NCBI GenBank assembly: GCA_964537055.1
Contig: CAZHYV010000005.1
Location: forward strand, 62,001 to 126,000
Direction: 5' to 3'
DNA: 64,000 nt
Source of the DNA: CAZHYV01 sp964537055
GTDB taxonomy: Bacteria > Myxococcota_A > Polyangia > Palsa-1104 > JAEUJZ01
How positions within the stretch are numbered: position 1 is the stretch's first letter; each line of letters begins with the position of its first letter. A program made the position numbers and the translations under genes. The notes under the pieces are model-generated. The model was not told the DNA's origin. It was given only the letters and a program-made list of their open reading frames with translations, and searched no databases. Positions 18,401-25,387 of this stretch are shown piece by piece.

Positions 18401-19607
18401 TAAAAAAGAGATTCTGAAATAAGGTTCTCGAGGCCTCTAATGTGGGAGGATCTCCAGGACGAAGTCTCCGATAAATTTCAATCAATGCCTCATCAGGTGT
18501 AGTTAGTTTGTCCGCAATTAATGTATCACGCAGATAACTTCCCACGTTCAATCCATCAATGAATAAGATCTTAAATTCATTGATTCCATGTTGGGCAAGT
18601 TCTTCTAGCTTTGCCTCGGTAAGTTCCTCATTACATTGGAGCAACACCTCACCCGTCGATTCATTAATCATGTCGTACGCAGAAATTTTTCCAAGGAGCT
18701 CATTCTTCTCAATAGCCAATCGGGTTGTGCCAGTCTCTTGAAGTTTTCGAATGACCGATCGGGTAAACTTCCTATTTTTCTTTACCAAAAGCTCTTTGGT
18801 GGTCGGGTGGAAAATATCCCGAGTTGCCCTTTGACCTGGCAACAGGTCAAACTCAATCGATTTATAATACTTTCGCTCTTTTCCTTCGGTCTCGACGAAT
18901 ACAGTTTCTGTCGAGTAATAATAATTCAGAAGCTCTTCTGTCGAGTATCCCAAAGCTCGCAAGAGCACCGTTGCATGAAGTTTTCTTCGACGGTCGATTC
19001 TTACATAGAGAAGATCTTTCGGATCGAATTCAAAATCTAGCCAAGACCCTCGGTATGGAATGATTCGAGCATTATAGAGAAGCTTCCCAGAGGAATGCGT
19101 CTTCCCTTTGTCATGGTCGAAAAACACCCCGGGAGAACGATGGAGCTGAGATACAACAACCCGCTCAGTCCCATTAATAATGAAGGTTCCCTCATCAGTC
19201 ATGAGAGGAAGCTCACCGAAGTATACTTCTTGCTCTTTGACGTCACGAATAGATTGGTGGCCAGTCTCCTCGTTAATATCCCATACCACAAGACGCACGA
19301 TCACTCGGATCGGCGCGGCGAATGTAATACCCCTCTGCCTGCATTCCTCTACTGCATATTTCGGTTTATCTAGTTGGTAAGAAACAAAATCCAAGTAAGA
19401 GGATTCGGAAAAGTCTTTGATAGGAAACACACTTTTAAAGACTCCCTGAAGGCCAACATCTTCTCGCTTATCAGGAGCTATGTCTTTCTGCAGAAACTTT
19501 TCGTAAGATTGTTTCTGTATATCGATCAGGTTAGGAATATCGATAATTTTGGCAATCTTGGCGTAATTCTTACGAACTCGGAAATTATTCTGAATCACTG
19601 AACCCAT
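15447..19607 (-). CDS. rpoB: DNA-directed RNA polymerase subunit beta
   Basis: Beta forms the second half of the RNA polymerase active-site cleft. The 1386-residue product is full length. The rifampicin-binding cluster reads GGSQLSQFMDQTNPLSEVTH then KRRLSALGPGGL, with the usual glutamine, aspartate, histidine and serine, so a rifampicin-sensitive form is expected. The C-terminal region includes GGKAQFGGQRLGEMEVWA and the segment that packs against beta'. A strong hairpin precedes it in the 274-base gap after rplL. Confidence 0.99.
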   Translation of the reverse strand: MGSVIQNNFRVRKNYAKIAKIIDIPNLIDIQKQSYEKFLQKDIAPDKREDVGLQGVFKSVFPIKDFSESSYLDFVSYQLDKPKYAVEECRQRGITFAAPIRVIVRLVVWDINEETGHQSIRDVKEQEVYFGELPLMTDEGTFIINGTERVVVSQLHRSPGVFFDHDKGKTHSSGKLLYNARIIPYRGSWLDFEFDPKDLLYVRIDRRRKLHATVLLRALGYSTEELLNYYYSTETVFVETEGKERKYYKSIEFDLLPGQRATRDIFHPTTKELLVKKNRKFTRSVIRKLQETGTTRLAIEKNELLGKISAYDMINESTGEVLLQCNEELTEAKLEELAQHGINEFKILFIDGLNVGSYLRDTLIADKLTTPDEALIEIYRRLRPGDPPTLEASRTLFQNLFFNPERYDLSKVGRLKLNYKFQIDEPLDSGVLTKRDILETVRYLIELKNGNGTVDDIDHLGNRRVRAVGELMENQYRVGLVRMERAIKERMSMSQEIETLMPHDLVNAKPVSAVVKEYFGGSQLSQFMDQTNPLSEVTHKRRLSALGPGGLTRERAGFEVRDVHATHYGRICPIETPEGPNIGLIASLSTYARVNEFGFIETPYRKVTDQRVTDEVEFYSALQEEGHFICQSNEELDAEGRFVAPMLSARHNRDVVLAKASDISLMDVLPNQLVSVAASLIPFLEHDDANRALMGSNMQRQAVPLIRAKSPLIGTGIEGIVARDSGAALVAKKEGIIESVDASRIVIRPLEWDEGSQIAAKPAIHSLVKFQRSNQSTCINQKPIVQMGDRVRPGDVIADGPACEMGELALGQNVVVAFMPWGGYNFEDSILCSERLVKEDIFTSIHIEEFECIARDTKLGKEEITADIPNVGEEVLKDLDESGIVRIGAEVKPQDILVGKVTPKGETQLSPEEKLLRAIFGEKASDVRDSSLRVPPGIQGIVINTKVFARKGTEKDERSQSLEDAERDKLLADQRDEVRIVSEAYESQMRRLLVGKMTTAQLVDEKGKILLPKGHTLKDEELHRIARSYYPEIQVSKDEGKTNEKLRQLATKLKEDIQAIDAIYKDRIAKLTKGDELPPGVIKVAKVYVAIKRKLSVGDKMAGRHGNKGVVSRVLPEEDMPYLSDGTPVDMVLNPLGVPSRMNVGQILETHLGRASLELGKRIRESIEEAYQPEKVRTFLKKIYTTEQAHHFLDALDAEDLRLFAKKLTSGVHISTPVFDGAKEEEIKQALRMAGTSENGQATLFDGKTGDAFDHNVTVGIMYMMKLHHLVDDKIHARSIGPYSLVTQQPLGGKAQFGGQRLGEMEVWAMEAYGAAYALQEFLTVKSDDVGGRTKMYEAIVRGDHTLEPGLPESFHVLLKELQSLCLNVELIENDRVVAAPSLADS

Positions 19608-19783
19608 GGGGACCTCTCAAAGAAGCACAGATAAGTATTTGGGATCTGACGACAAAGATGGGTGAATGTAGAGAAGGGTTGTACATTCTTTTGGTATTTC
19701 TCAGCGTACAGTATCCAAGATAGGATACGTTGGTACTTCTATCGTTGGTTGCATTCCTAGATACAAACGCTGAACAAAAGAAA

Positions 19784-19823
19784 TTCGTATGGACTAAACG
19801 ATCCCATCGTTTATCCATACGAA
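19784..19823 (-). promoter_or_regulatory. Long hairpin in the rplL-rpoB intergenic region, possible attenuator or RNase III site
   Basis: Arms TTCGTATGGA (19784-19793) with TCCATACGAA (19814-19823), and TAAACGAT (19795-19802) with ATCGTTTA (19806-19813), give an 18-bp stem with a single bulged C and a three-base loop. On the transcribed minus strand the stem is followed by a T-rich run (TTTCTTTTG). In E. coli the same intergenic position holds an attenuator and an RNase III cleavage site that set the rpoB to rplL ratio, so a similar role is inferred here. A shorter inverted repeat lies at 19711-19728. Confidence 0.7.
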
Positions 19824-19881
19824 CTCGATCACTACATTCCAGGCCCTACATAAACAGACTCTCGCCTGCTCTGCATAGGAC

Positions 19882-20304
19882 CTACTTTATGGTAACAGTA
19901 CCACCTGCTTCGGTAATTTTCTTTTTAATGGATTCAGCTTCGTCTTTGCTAGCGCCAGCCTTAATTTCTTTTGGCGCACCATCAACAAGATCTTTGGCTT
20001 CTTTTAGTCCAAGGTTCGTAATTTCACGAATGACTTTAATCACTCCGATTTTATTCGAGCCAGCATCCGTTAAGGTAACAGAGAACTCTGTTTGTTCTGC
20101 AGGTTTCTCTGCAGCCGCAGCTTGTCCACCACCTACAGCAGGACCAGCTACTGCCATAGGAGCCATTGCTTTTACTCCCCATTTCTCTTCTAACAATTTT
20201 GTTAGCTGAGAAATCTGAGAAATTGTCATTTTTGATAATTGCTCAACCATCTGGTCTAAATTTGTTTCGTGTCCACTCATTTGATTCATTCCTACGTCAG
20301 CCAT
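19882..20304 (-). CDS. rplL: 50S ribosomal protein L7/L12
   Basis: L7/L12 forms the flexible stalk that recruits and stimulates translational GTPases. The 140 residues show the N-terminal dimerisation domain (residues about 18-50), an alanine/glycine-rich hinge and the C-terminal domain with the ITNLGLKEAKDLVDGAPKEIK region. The N terminus carries about 15 residues more than usual; AGGAG lies 11 bases before the chosen ATG, and an internal methionine is possible as the real start. It lies 14 bases after rplJ. Confidence 0.95.
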   Translation of the reverse strand: MADVGMNQMSGHETNLDQMVEQLSKMTISQISQLTKLLEEKWGVKAMAPMAVAGPAVGGGQAAAAEKPAEQTEFSVTLTDAGSNKIGVIKVIREITNLGLKEAKDLVDGAPKEIKAGASKDEAESIKKKITEAGGTVTIK

Positions 20305-20318
20305 GTGTAATAAAACTC

Positions 20319-20849
20319 CTATTCGCCCTGCTTTTCAGATTCTTCGCGTTTACGTGCATCAAGAAGATATACAAAGTTCTGTAGACCTGCATTGAGAACG
20401 CCCACCAATCCAGAAGCTGGCGCTGATAGGATCCCAATAAAGTTTGCACGGACCTGCTCTTTGCTAGGCATATCCGCTACCTGCTCTACTTCTTTACTAC
20501 TGAGAACGGCTCCTTCCAGAAATCCGCCCTTTACTTGAAGCTCTTTTTGCTCCTTCGTAAAATTTTTAACAATCTTCGCCGCAGCCGCTGGATGGTCCCA
20601 AGAGAAGACCACTGCAGTAGGGCCTTCAAGCATGGGGCCCATTTTTTCCATTGGCGTACCTGCCACCGCAATACGAATGAGTGTGTTTTTGTACACCCCG
20701 TATTCACAATTTTCCTTGGCAAAACTTTGTCGAAGCGAGGTCACCGCAGGGACATTTAACCCTCGGTAGTCGCACAAAATCACCAGAGAGCTTTTTTGCA
20801 GTTTTTCCTTTAATTCTTCAACTTGTCTCTCTTTACCCAAACGATCCAT
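20319..20849 (-). CDS. rplJ: 50S ribosomal protein L10
   Basis: L10 anchors the L7/L12 stalk to the ribosome. The start at 20849 (MDRLGKERQVEELKEKL) gives 176 residues and is backed by AAGGG seven bases upstream; a TTG-initiated extension is rejected. The CDYRGLNVPAVTSLR region and the C-terminal helix that binds L7/L12 dimers are present. The gap to rplA is only 50 bases, so the long L10-binding leader known from E. coli does not fit here. Confidence 0.96.
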   Translation of the reverse strand: MDRLGKERQVEELKEKLQKSSLVILCDYRGLNVPAVTSLRQSFAKENCEYGVYKNTLIRIAVAGTPMEKMGPMLEGPTAVVFSWDHPAAAAKIVKNFTKEQKELQVKGGFLEGAVLSSKEVEQVADMPSKEQVRANFIGILSAPASGLVGVLNAGLQNFVYLLDARKREESEKQGE

Positions 20850-20899
20850 AAAAGCACCCTTGCAGCTGAACAAGCCACCCTACAATAAATTAACGATCC

Positions 20900-21601
20900 C
20901 TATAGCTGTATCTCACTAGGATCAATCTTAATACCAGGCCCCATTGTTGTACTTACCGAAACAGAACGAATGTAGGAGCCTTTTGCTGATGATGGTTTTA
21001 GTTTTACAAGCAATTCTAAAAGGGCTTGAGCATTTTCCATCAATTTTTGTGAGCCAAACGAAGCTTTCCCGAGAGGGGCATGTACAATTCCGGTTTTGTC
21101 TACCCTAAACTCGATACGGCCGCTTTTTAACTCTTTAACAGCTCGAGCAACATCGGTAGTAACTGTGCCCACTTTGGGGTTTGGCATTAGCCCGCGAGGA
21201 CCCAGAATTTTACCCACTCGGCCCACGAGTACCATCATGTCGGGAGTAGCCACCACAGCATCAAACTCGAGCCAGTTTTCGTTTTGAATTCGCTGAGCAA
21301 GATCTTCAGCACCAACAACGTCTGCTTTTGCCTCAAGAGCCTCTTTTGCTTTATCCCCTTTTGCAAATACAGCGACTCGCAATGTCTTCCCGGTGCCGTG
21401 AGGAAGATTGATCGCACCTCTCACCATCTGATCTGCGTGCTTTGGATCTACGCCAAGACGTACAGCCACATCAATCGTTTCGTCAAATTTTGCAGAAACT
21501 TTTGTCTTTGGAAGCAGATCAAACGCTTCGCGAATCGAATATCGTTTTTCCCGGTTTACCAACCGACTTGCTGCAAGAAACTTTTTTCCAACCTTAGCCA
21601 T
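20900..21601 (-). CDS. rplA: 50S ribosomal protein L1
   Basis: L1 builds the mobile stalk that helps eject E-site tRNA and represses its own operon in E. coli. The start at 21601 gives 233 residues beginning MAKVGKKFLAA, preceded by GAGAG. The conserved domain-I and domain-II motifs are visible, including LGPRGLMPNPKVGTVT near the middle and FRVDKTGIVHAPLG downstream. It follows rplK by 26 bases. Confidence 0.97.
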   Translation of the reverse strand: MAKVGKKFLAASRLVNREKRYSIREAFDLLPKTKVSAKFDETIDVAVRLGVDPKHADQMVRGAINLPHGTGKTLRVAVFAKGDKAKEALEAKADVVGAEDLAQRIQNENWLEFDAVVATPDMMVLVGRVGKILGPRGLMPNPKVGTVTTDVARAVKELKSGRIEFRVDKTGIVHAPLGKASFGSQKLMENAQALLELLVKLKPSSAKGSYIRSVSVSTTMGPGIKIDPSEIQL

Positions 21602-21627
21602 ATTTGCTCTCAACTTCTAAATATAAA

Positions 21628-22071
21628 TTATCCTACGACTTCGATTCCCATGGAGCGAGCGGTTCCCTCGACCATGCTCATTGCGGATTCAATATTCGTC
21701 GTATTAAGATCGTTAATTTTTTGATTTGCGATCTCACGAACCTGAGCCCTGCTTACTGTGCCCACTTTCTCTTTATTAGGACGTTTTGCCCCAGCCCCTG
21801 GTTTTTTGCTTAGTGGCAGCTTTGCAGCTTTTTTTAAGAGCACAGAGACAGGAGGAGTTTTCGTGATAAACGTAAACGAGCGATCTGAGTAGACAGTGAT
21901 AATAACAGGGATCATCATAGCCTCCATCCCTTGAGTTTTTGCGTTAAACGACTTACAAAACTCCATGATATTTACCCCATGCTGTCCTAATGCAGGACCG
22001 ACTGGTGGAGAAGGATTTGCCTTCCCTGCCAATACCTGAAGCTTAATCTGACCTACCGCTTTCTTCGCCAT
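21628..22071 (-). CDS. rplK: 50S ribosomal protein L11
   Basis: L11 belongs to the GTPase-associated centre and is required for the stringent response. The start at 22071 gives 147 residues beginning MAKKAVGQIKLQV, with GGAATGAAGG just upstream. The NPSPPVGPALGQHGVNI segment and the C-terminal 23S-binding domain are canonical. The 275-base gap upstream to nusG shows no convincing gene or promoter; a basic 25-codon GTG reading at 22204-22281 is noted but not called. Confidence 0.97.
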   Translation of the reverse strand: MAKKAVGQIKLQVLAGKANPSPPVGPALGQHGVNIMEFCKSFNAKTQGMEAMMIPVIITVYSDRSFTFITKTPPVSVLLKKAAKLPLSKKPGAGAKRPNKEKVGTVSRAQVREIANQKINDLNTTNIESAMSMVEGTARSMGIEVVG

Positions 22072-22346
22072 ACCTTCATTCCTTACTTGGGAGAAATCTA
22101 AAGGATGCTCATATCGCATAAATTTCAGAAGAAGACAAGAAAATTCTTCTTGCTCTCTCTGTTACCTTATGCTTTTACACCTCTAGCAAAAGAGATCGGC
22201 TGTCTATCGTTTGCTTTCTACAAAACCTGCCAAACCCTTTTTTCCAAATCCTTTGCCTAACTTTTTGCAGGCACTATTCACACCAGAATCTTTTAAAATG
22301 ATTACCCGCCATTTATTTTTCAGGGACCCTCTACCACCTATTCTAC

Positions 22347-22880
22347 TTACTGGGTGACCTTCTCAACCTGTGCATACTCTAATTCAACCGATGCTGCCCT
22401 ACCAAAAATACTAACTCTCACTTTAAGCTTCTGTTTGTCCGCCTTGACTTCATCCACGATGCCTGAGAAATTAGCAAAAGCACCATCAACAACCCGCACC
22501 TGATCACCCTCCTCAAAGGTAACCCGACTCTTCGGTTTTTGCAGTCCTTCAGACATTTGTGCATTAATTTGAGAAATGTCTTTATCGCTTACGGGAGTTG
22601 GAATTTTCCCGCCCAGAAACCCTGTAATTTTAGGAGTATTTCTGACCAGATGAAACGTTTTTTCATTGAGATTCATTTGAACAAAGATATATCCAGGGTA
22701 GAACTTCTTCGTGGTAGCTTTCTGACTTCCCTTTACGTTCTCTACAACAGACTCCGATGGAATCAAAATTTGACCAAACTCTGATTCCATAGACGCCTGC
22801 TTAATACGCTCTTGCAGCGAAAGGAATGCCTTATTTTCACAACTTGCCTGGGTATGAACAACATACCATTTTAACGACAT
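22347..22880 (-). CDS. nusG: Transcription termination/antitermination protein NusG
   Basis: NusG binds RNA polymerase, suppresses pausing and links it to Rho or ribosomal S10. The start at 22880 gives 177 residues beginning MSLKWYVVHTQASCENKA, preceded by AGGATG. The N-terminal NGN domain (residues 1-110) includes the PGYIFVQMNL strand, and the C-terminal KOW domain has FEEGDQVRVVDGAFANFSG, here residues 120-138. It lies between secE and rplK, the standard order. Confidence 0.97.
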   Translation of the reverse strand: MSLKWYVVHTQASCENKAFLSLQERIKQASMESEFGQILIPSESVVENVKGSQKATTKKFYPGYIFVQMNLNEKTFHLVRNTPKITGFLGGKIPTPVSDKDISQINAQMSEGLQKPKSRVTFEEGDQVRVVDGAFANFSGIVDEVKADKQKLKVRVSIFGRAASVELEYAQVEKVTQ

Positions 22881-22903
22881 TCTTCTACATCCTATCAACG
22901 TGT

Positions 22904-23275
22904 TTAGCTAACGGGCTTATGGTACAAAAGACGGGTTAGATAGGCCCATAACGTATCAAACACGCCTAACACAATGGAAACAACAATCACCGCACAAATA
23001 ACTACGAGGGTTGCTGACATTGTTTCTTTCCACGTAGGCCAAGAAACTTTTTGGAGCTCATCCACGCATTCAGAAACAAACGAGAACACTTTTTTCGACT
23101 TCCACAGCACAAACGTGATGAGAAGTGCCAGAACAAAAGCCACAGGGTAAAGAATAAACGTTTTTGGCCCTGCCAGTTTAAGCGTTTCCCACAAAAAGCC
23201 TTCTACTTTTAGCAGCAGGTAGAATAGACCAATACCGAGCGATGCAAATAAAAAATGGACCCATTTACGTTCCAT
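22904..23275 (-). CDS. secE: Protein translocase subunit SecE, three-helix form
   Basis: SecE clamps SecY in the inner-membrane translocon. The 123-residue protein has three predicted membrane helices (about residues 6-23, 38-58 and 88-113), as in E. coli, rather than the single helix of most bacteria. The conserved amphipathic region with ELQKVSWPTWKET (residues 71-83) precedes the last helix. It lies between tRNA-Trp and nusG, as in other proteobacteria. Confidence 0.95.
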   Translation of the reverse strand: MERKWVHFLFASLGIGLFYLLLKVEGFLWETLKLAGPKTFILYPVAFVLALLITFVLWKSKKVFSFVSECVDELQKVSWPTWKETMSATLVVICAVIVVSIVLGVFDTLWAYLTRLLYHKPVS

Positions 23276-23294
23276 TGTATCTCCAAATAGACTA

Positions 23295-23368
23295 CAGGTC
23301 AGGAGGGATTCGAACCCACAACCCGCGGTTTTGGAGACCGCCGCTCTACCAATTCGAGCTACTGACCT
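23295..23368 (-). tRNA. tRNA-Trp (anticodon CCA)
   Basis: The cloverleaf folds on the minus strand with acceptor arms AGGTCAG and CTGACCT, an anticodon loop CTCCAAA and the T-loop GTTCGAATC. The discriminator base is G and no CCA tail is encoded. It lies between rpmG and secE, where a tRNA-Trp is common in proteobacteria. Confidence 0.96.
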
Positions 23369-23377
23369 AAACTATGG

Positions 23378-23539
23378 CTACTTCGTTTCCTTGTGTGATG
23401 TAGATTTCCTACACCACTTACAATACTTATTAAATTCTAACTTATCAGGAGTAGTCCTTTTGTTTTTGTTCGTATGGTAATTTCTATGCTTACAATCCTT
23501 ACACTCTAGGGTTACCAACGTTCTATTTCCGCGAGCCAT
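23378..23539 (-). CDS. rpmG: 50S ribosomal protein L33, zinc-binding type
   Basis: L33 is a small large-subunit protein near the E site. Reading ATG at 23539 to TAG at 23378 gives 53 residues beginning MARGNRTLVTLECKDC. Two cysteine pairs, CKDC at residues 13-16 and CKWC at 40-43, make it the zinc-binding (C+) type. It lies between tRNA-Thr and tRNA-Trp; in many proteobacteria a tuf gene would sit directly upstream, but only 90 bases separate it from the tRNA here. Confidence 0.95.
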   Translation of the reverse strand: MARGNRTLVTLECKDCKHRNYHTNKNKRTTPDKLEFNKYCKWCRKSTSHKETK

Positions 23540-23629
23540 GTTCCTACTCCATTTACCGATATGATGCTAGTACCAAAAACTTTTATAATTACAAAGGGCT
23601 TTACGAGCCTTTTGTTCTTCTCTTCGAGA

Positions 23630-23702
23630 AGCCCATGTCCAGGATTGAACTGGAGACCTCGTCCTTACCAAGGACGTGCTCTACCAACTGAGCTACATGG
23701 GC
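23630..23702 (-). tRNA. tRNA-Thr (anticodon GGT)
   Basis: The minus-strand cloverleaf has acceptor arms GCCCATG and CATGGGC, an anticodon loop TTGGTAA and a complete D-arm with AGCTCAGTTGGTAGAGC. The CCA end is not encoded. It is the last of four clustered tRNAs and corresponds to thrT of the E. coli thrU-tyrU-glyT-thrT-tufB operon. Confidence 0.96.
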
Positions 23703-23724
23703 ATGAATAACGTCTTTGTACTTA

Positions 23725-23797
23725 AGCGGGCGACGGGATTCGAACCCGCGACAACAAGCTTGGAAGGCTAGCGCTCTACCAACTGAGCTACACCCGC
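23725..23797 (-). tRNA. tRNA-Gly (anticodon TCC)
   Basis: Acceptor arms GCGGGTG and CGCCCGC pair with one G-T. The anticodon loop reads CTTCCAA, giving TCC. The T-arm contains GGTTCGAATCC-type sequence and the D-arm is normal. It matches glyT in the conserved Thr-Tyr-Gly-Thr cluster. No CCA end is encoded. Confidence 0.96.
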
Positions 23798-23814
23798 ATT
23801 AAAACTAATTTATA

Positions 23815-23897
23815 TGGAGGGAGAAGGATTCGAACCTTCGAAGCCTATCGGCGACAGATTTACAGTCTGTTCCCTTTGACCGCTCGGGAATCCCTCC
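23815..23897 (-). tRNA. tRNA-Tyr (anticodon GTA)
   Basis: This is a class II tRNA of 83 bases with a long variable arm. Acceptor arms GGAGGGA and TCCCTCC flank it, and the anticodon loop CTGTAAA gives GTA. The discriminator is A and no CCA end is encoded. It matches tyrU in the conserved tRNA cluster. Confidence 0.96.
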
Positions 23898-23918
23898 GAA
23901 ATTTGCAAGCTTTGGAAG

Positions 23919-23991
23919 AGCTGGCGGTGGGAATCGAACCCACTACCTGCTGATTACAAATCAGCTGCTCTACCAAGTGAGCTACACCAGC
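23919..23991 (-). tRNA. tRNA-Thr (anticodon TGT)
   Basis: Acceptor arms GCTGGTG and CGCCAGC pair with one G-T, and the anticodon loop TTTGTAA gives TGT. It is the first gene of the long minus-strand operon and corresponds to thrU of E. coli. A promoter-like element lies just upstream at 24016-24044. Confidence 0.96.
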
Positions 23992-24015
23992 TAAACGTGT
24001 TTTGCAAAGACCAAT

Positions 24016-24044
24016 GTGGTACTTCTTTCTCGGCCTGCTGTCAA
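24016..24044 (-). promoter_or_regulatory. Predicted promoter of the tRNA-rpmG-secE-nusG-rplKAJL-rpoBC operon
   Basis: On the minus strand a perfect -35 box TTGACA (24044-24039) is followed after 17 bases by TACCAC (24021-24016), a weak -10 match. The predicted start would lie a few bases before tRNA-Thr(TGT). The consensus -35 and its position upstream of a stable-RNA cluster support it; the poor -10 lowers certainty. Confidence 0.55.
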
Positions 24045-24092
24045 GAATGTTTTTATTCTCCGTCGAGATAGATTTTTCCTTAAGATCAGGAT

Positions 24093-25274
24093 TTGCATTT
24101 TCTTTGGAGGAGTATACTATCTTTTCTAGCTATGTTTATAACCATCCGAAATCGTCCACTCCTTGCTGGATTGATGCATTTTCTTCTCATCACTTTTTTT
24201 TACGGTTGCAAAACCCTAGATCAGGCAAATTACCCTAAATCTCGCAATACGATTGAGCTAGGCGTGTTTCAGGGCCCATTTACCGGTAGGGTAGAAGATT
24301 CTACTGGAAGACCTCTTTCTGAGGTATGGGTTATCGTCGACTATACAATCACACCTCGAGATGACTCAACCCAATCATCAAAGATAACTCACCAGATTGT
24401 CTTGCAGACTGGCCGAGACGGGAGTTATACCATTCCGTACAAAAAAATTCCAAAAACAGAAAAGATCGATCGGGTTCTGTTTAGGGCTTATAAATTTGGA
24501 TATGTTGGATACCGGTCAGACGCCTTCTTTGAAGGTGGACAAAAGCGGAATGATTTTAGTCAAAAAGATAACCTCATCGTCCTACAGCCAATAACTGCAA
24601 ACTTTTCCCATAAGGACCATCTTGCCTTTTTGGGATGCGAAGCCTCGTCTTGCAAGGGAGAACTTTCTAAAATAACTGAGCAAGAACAAGCCCTAATGTC
24701 CTCAGCAGGATCTAGCCCAAACAACCAAAGTTCAACTTCAGCGACGGTAGCTCAGACAGAGCCCCCCTCCTCTCCTGTTTCTAGTGAGTCCTTCTTAGAT
24801 GCAAAGACTCTGCTACTTACCAGCTTATCGAGGGCCCTCCGCATAGAGCATCCCGAAGATAAGTACCAGGCAAACGATTTTCCCGATACCATTTATGATG
24901 TTAAAAAAGGGCCTTTTTATGCCTCTGTCCATCTCCAGTCGAATGAAAATCAAGGCGATCGTTATGATGAGACTAAGGATGTAGCCATCCGAATCTGGCG
25001 AAAGCAGGATGATAAAGACATGGATGCAATGTTTGATGATCTAAAAATGAAATCGTTACAGACAAAATCTCCTTTAAGGAAGTCGAAAGAAATTGACCCT
25101 AAGATTGAGCGGTACGACGCCCGGTTGAAAGTATATGGTGCGATCCAACTAATTTCCAGACAGGGTACCATCTTCCAGATCGCCTGTGGTAACAAAGTTT
25201 GTAAGGGGAAAAAGGTATTTTCGACTCTAGTAGACACCGTAAAGGAACAGCTCCAACATCAGCTCTCTGACTAA
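24093..25274 (+). CDS. Putative lipoprotein with a carboxypeptidase-regulatory-like domain
   Basis: The 393-residue reading begins with hydrophobic segments ending in a lipobox-like FFYGC at residues 35-39, so the mature protein is probably a lipid-anchored envelope protein. Residues about 58-150 resemble a carboxypeptidase-regulatory-like beta-sandwich (FTGRVEDSTGRPLSEVWV, then RDGSYTIPY, then a KFGYVGYRSD strand). A serine/threonine/proline-rich linker (about 205-235) and a C-terminal domain of unknown type follow. The start is uncertain: ATG codons at 24093 (AGGA five bases upstream), 24132 or 24174 could serve. No operon partner is obvious; the gene diverges from the tRNA operon. Confidence 0.7.
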   Translation: MHFLWRSILSFLAMFITIRNRPLLAGLMHFLLITFFYGCKTLDQANYPKSRNTIELGVFQGPFTGRVEDSTGRPLSEVWVIVDYTITPRDDSTQSSKITHQIVLQTGRDGSYTIPYKKIPKTEKIDRVLFRAYKFGYVGYRSDAFFEGGQKRNDFSQKDNLIVLQPITANFSHKDHLAFLGCEASSCKGELSKITEQEQALMSSAGSSPNNQSSTSATVAQTEPPSSPVSSESFLDAKTLLLTSLSRALRIEHPEDKYQANDFPDTIYDVKKGPFYASVHLQSNENQGDRYDETKDVAIRIWRKQDDKDMDAMFDDLKMKSLQTKSPLRKSKEIDPKIERYDARLKVYGAIQLISRQGTIFQIACGNKVCKGKKVFSTLVDTVKEQLQHQLSD

Positions 25275-25387
25275 CATCCTGCGTTAAAACAGCTTACATT
25301 GAGAAAATTTTTCTCATGGCTTTCTAAAAAATTCTTATCAGCTTTGATCGCTTGATTTCTTAGATAGGTTCTATAGTGTAAAGCATT

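Noticed and set aside
10681..19607. Possible rifampicin or streptomycin resistance changes in rpoB and rpsL
   Set aside because: All classic resistance positions carry the sensitive-type residues.
22204..22281. Short GTG-initiated reading frame of 25 basic, glycine-rich residues (GKGFGKKGLAGF region) between nusG and rplK, minus strand
   Set aside because: No Shine-Dalgarno and no ATG start, and the length is within chance; conserved reading frames in relatives would be needed before calling it.
25346..25361. 16-base sequence gatcgcttgatttctt repeated exactly at 51179-51194, before the topoisomerase and deoC genes
   Set aside because: About one such pair is expected by chance in a window of this size, and it sits at different distances from the starts, so no regulatory meaning is claimed.
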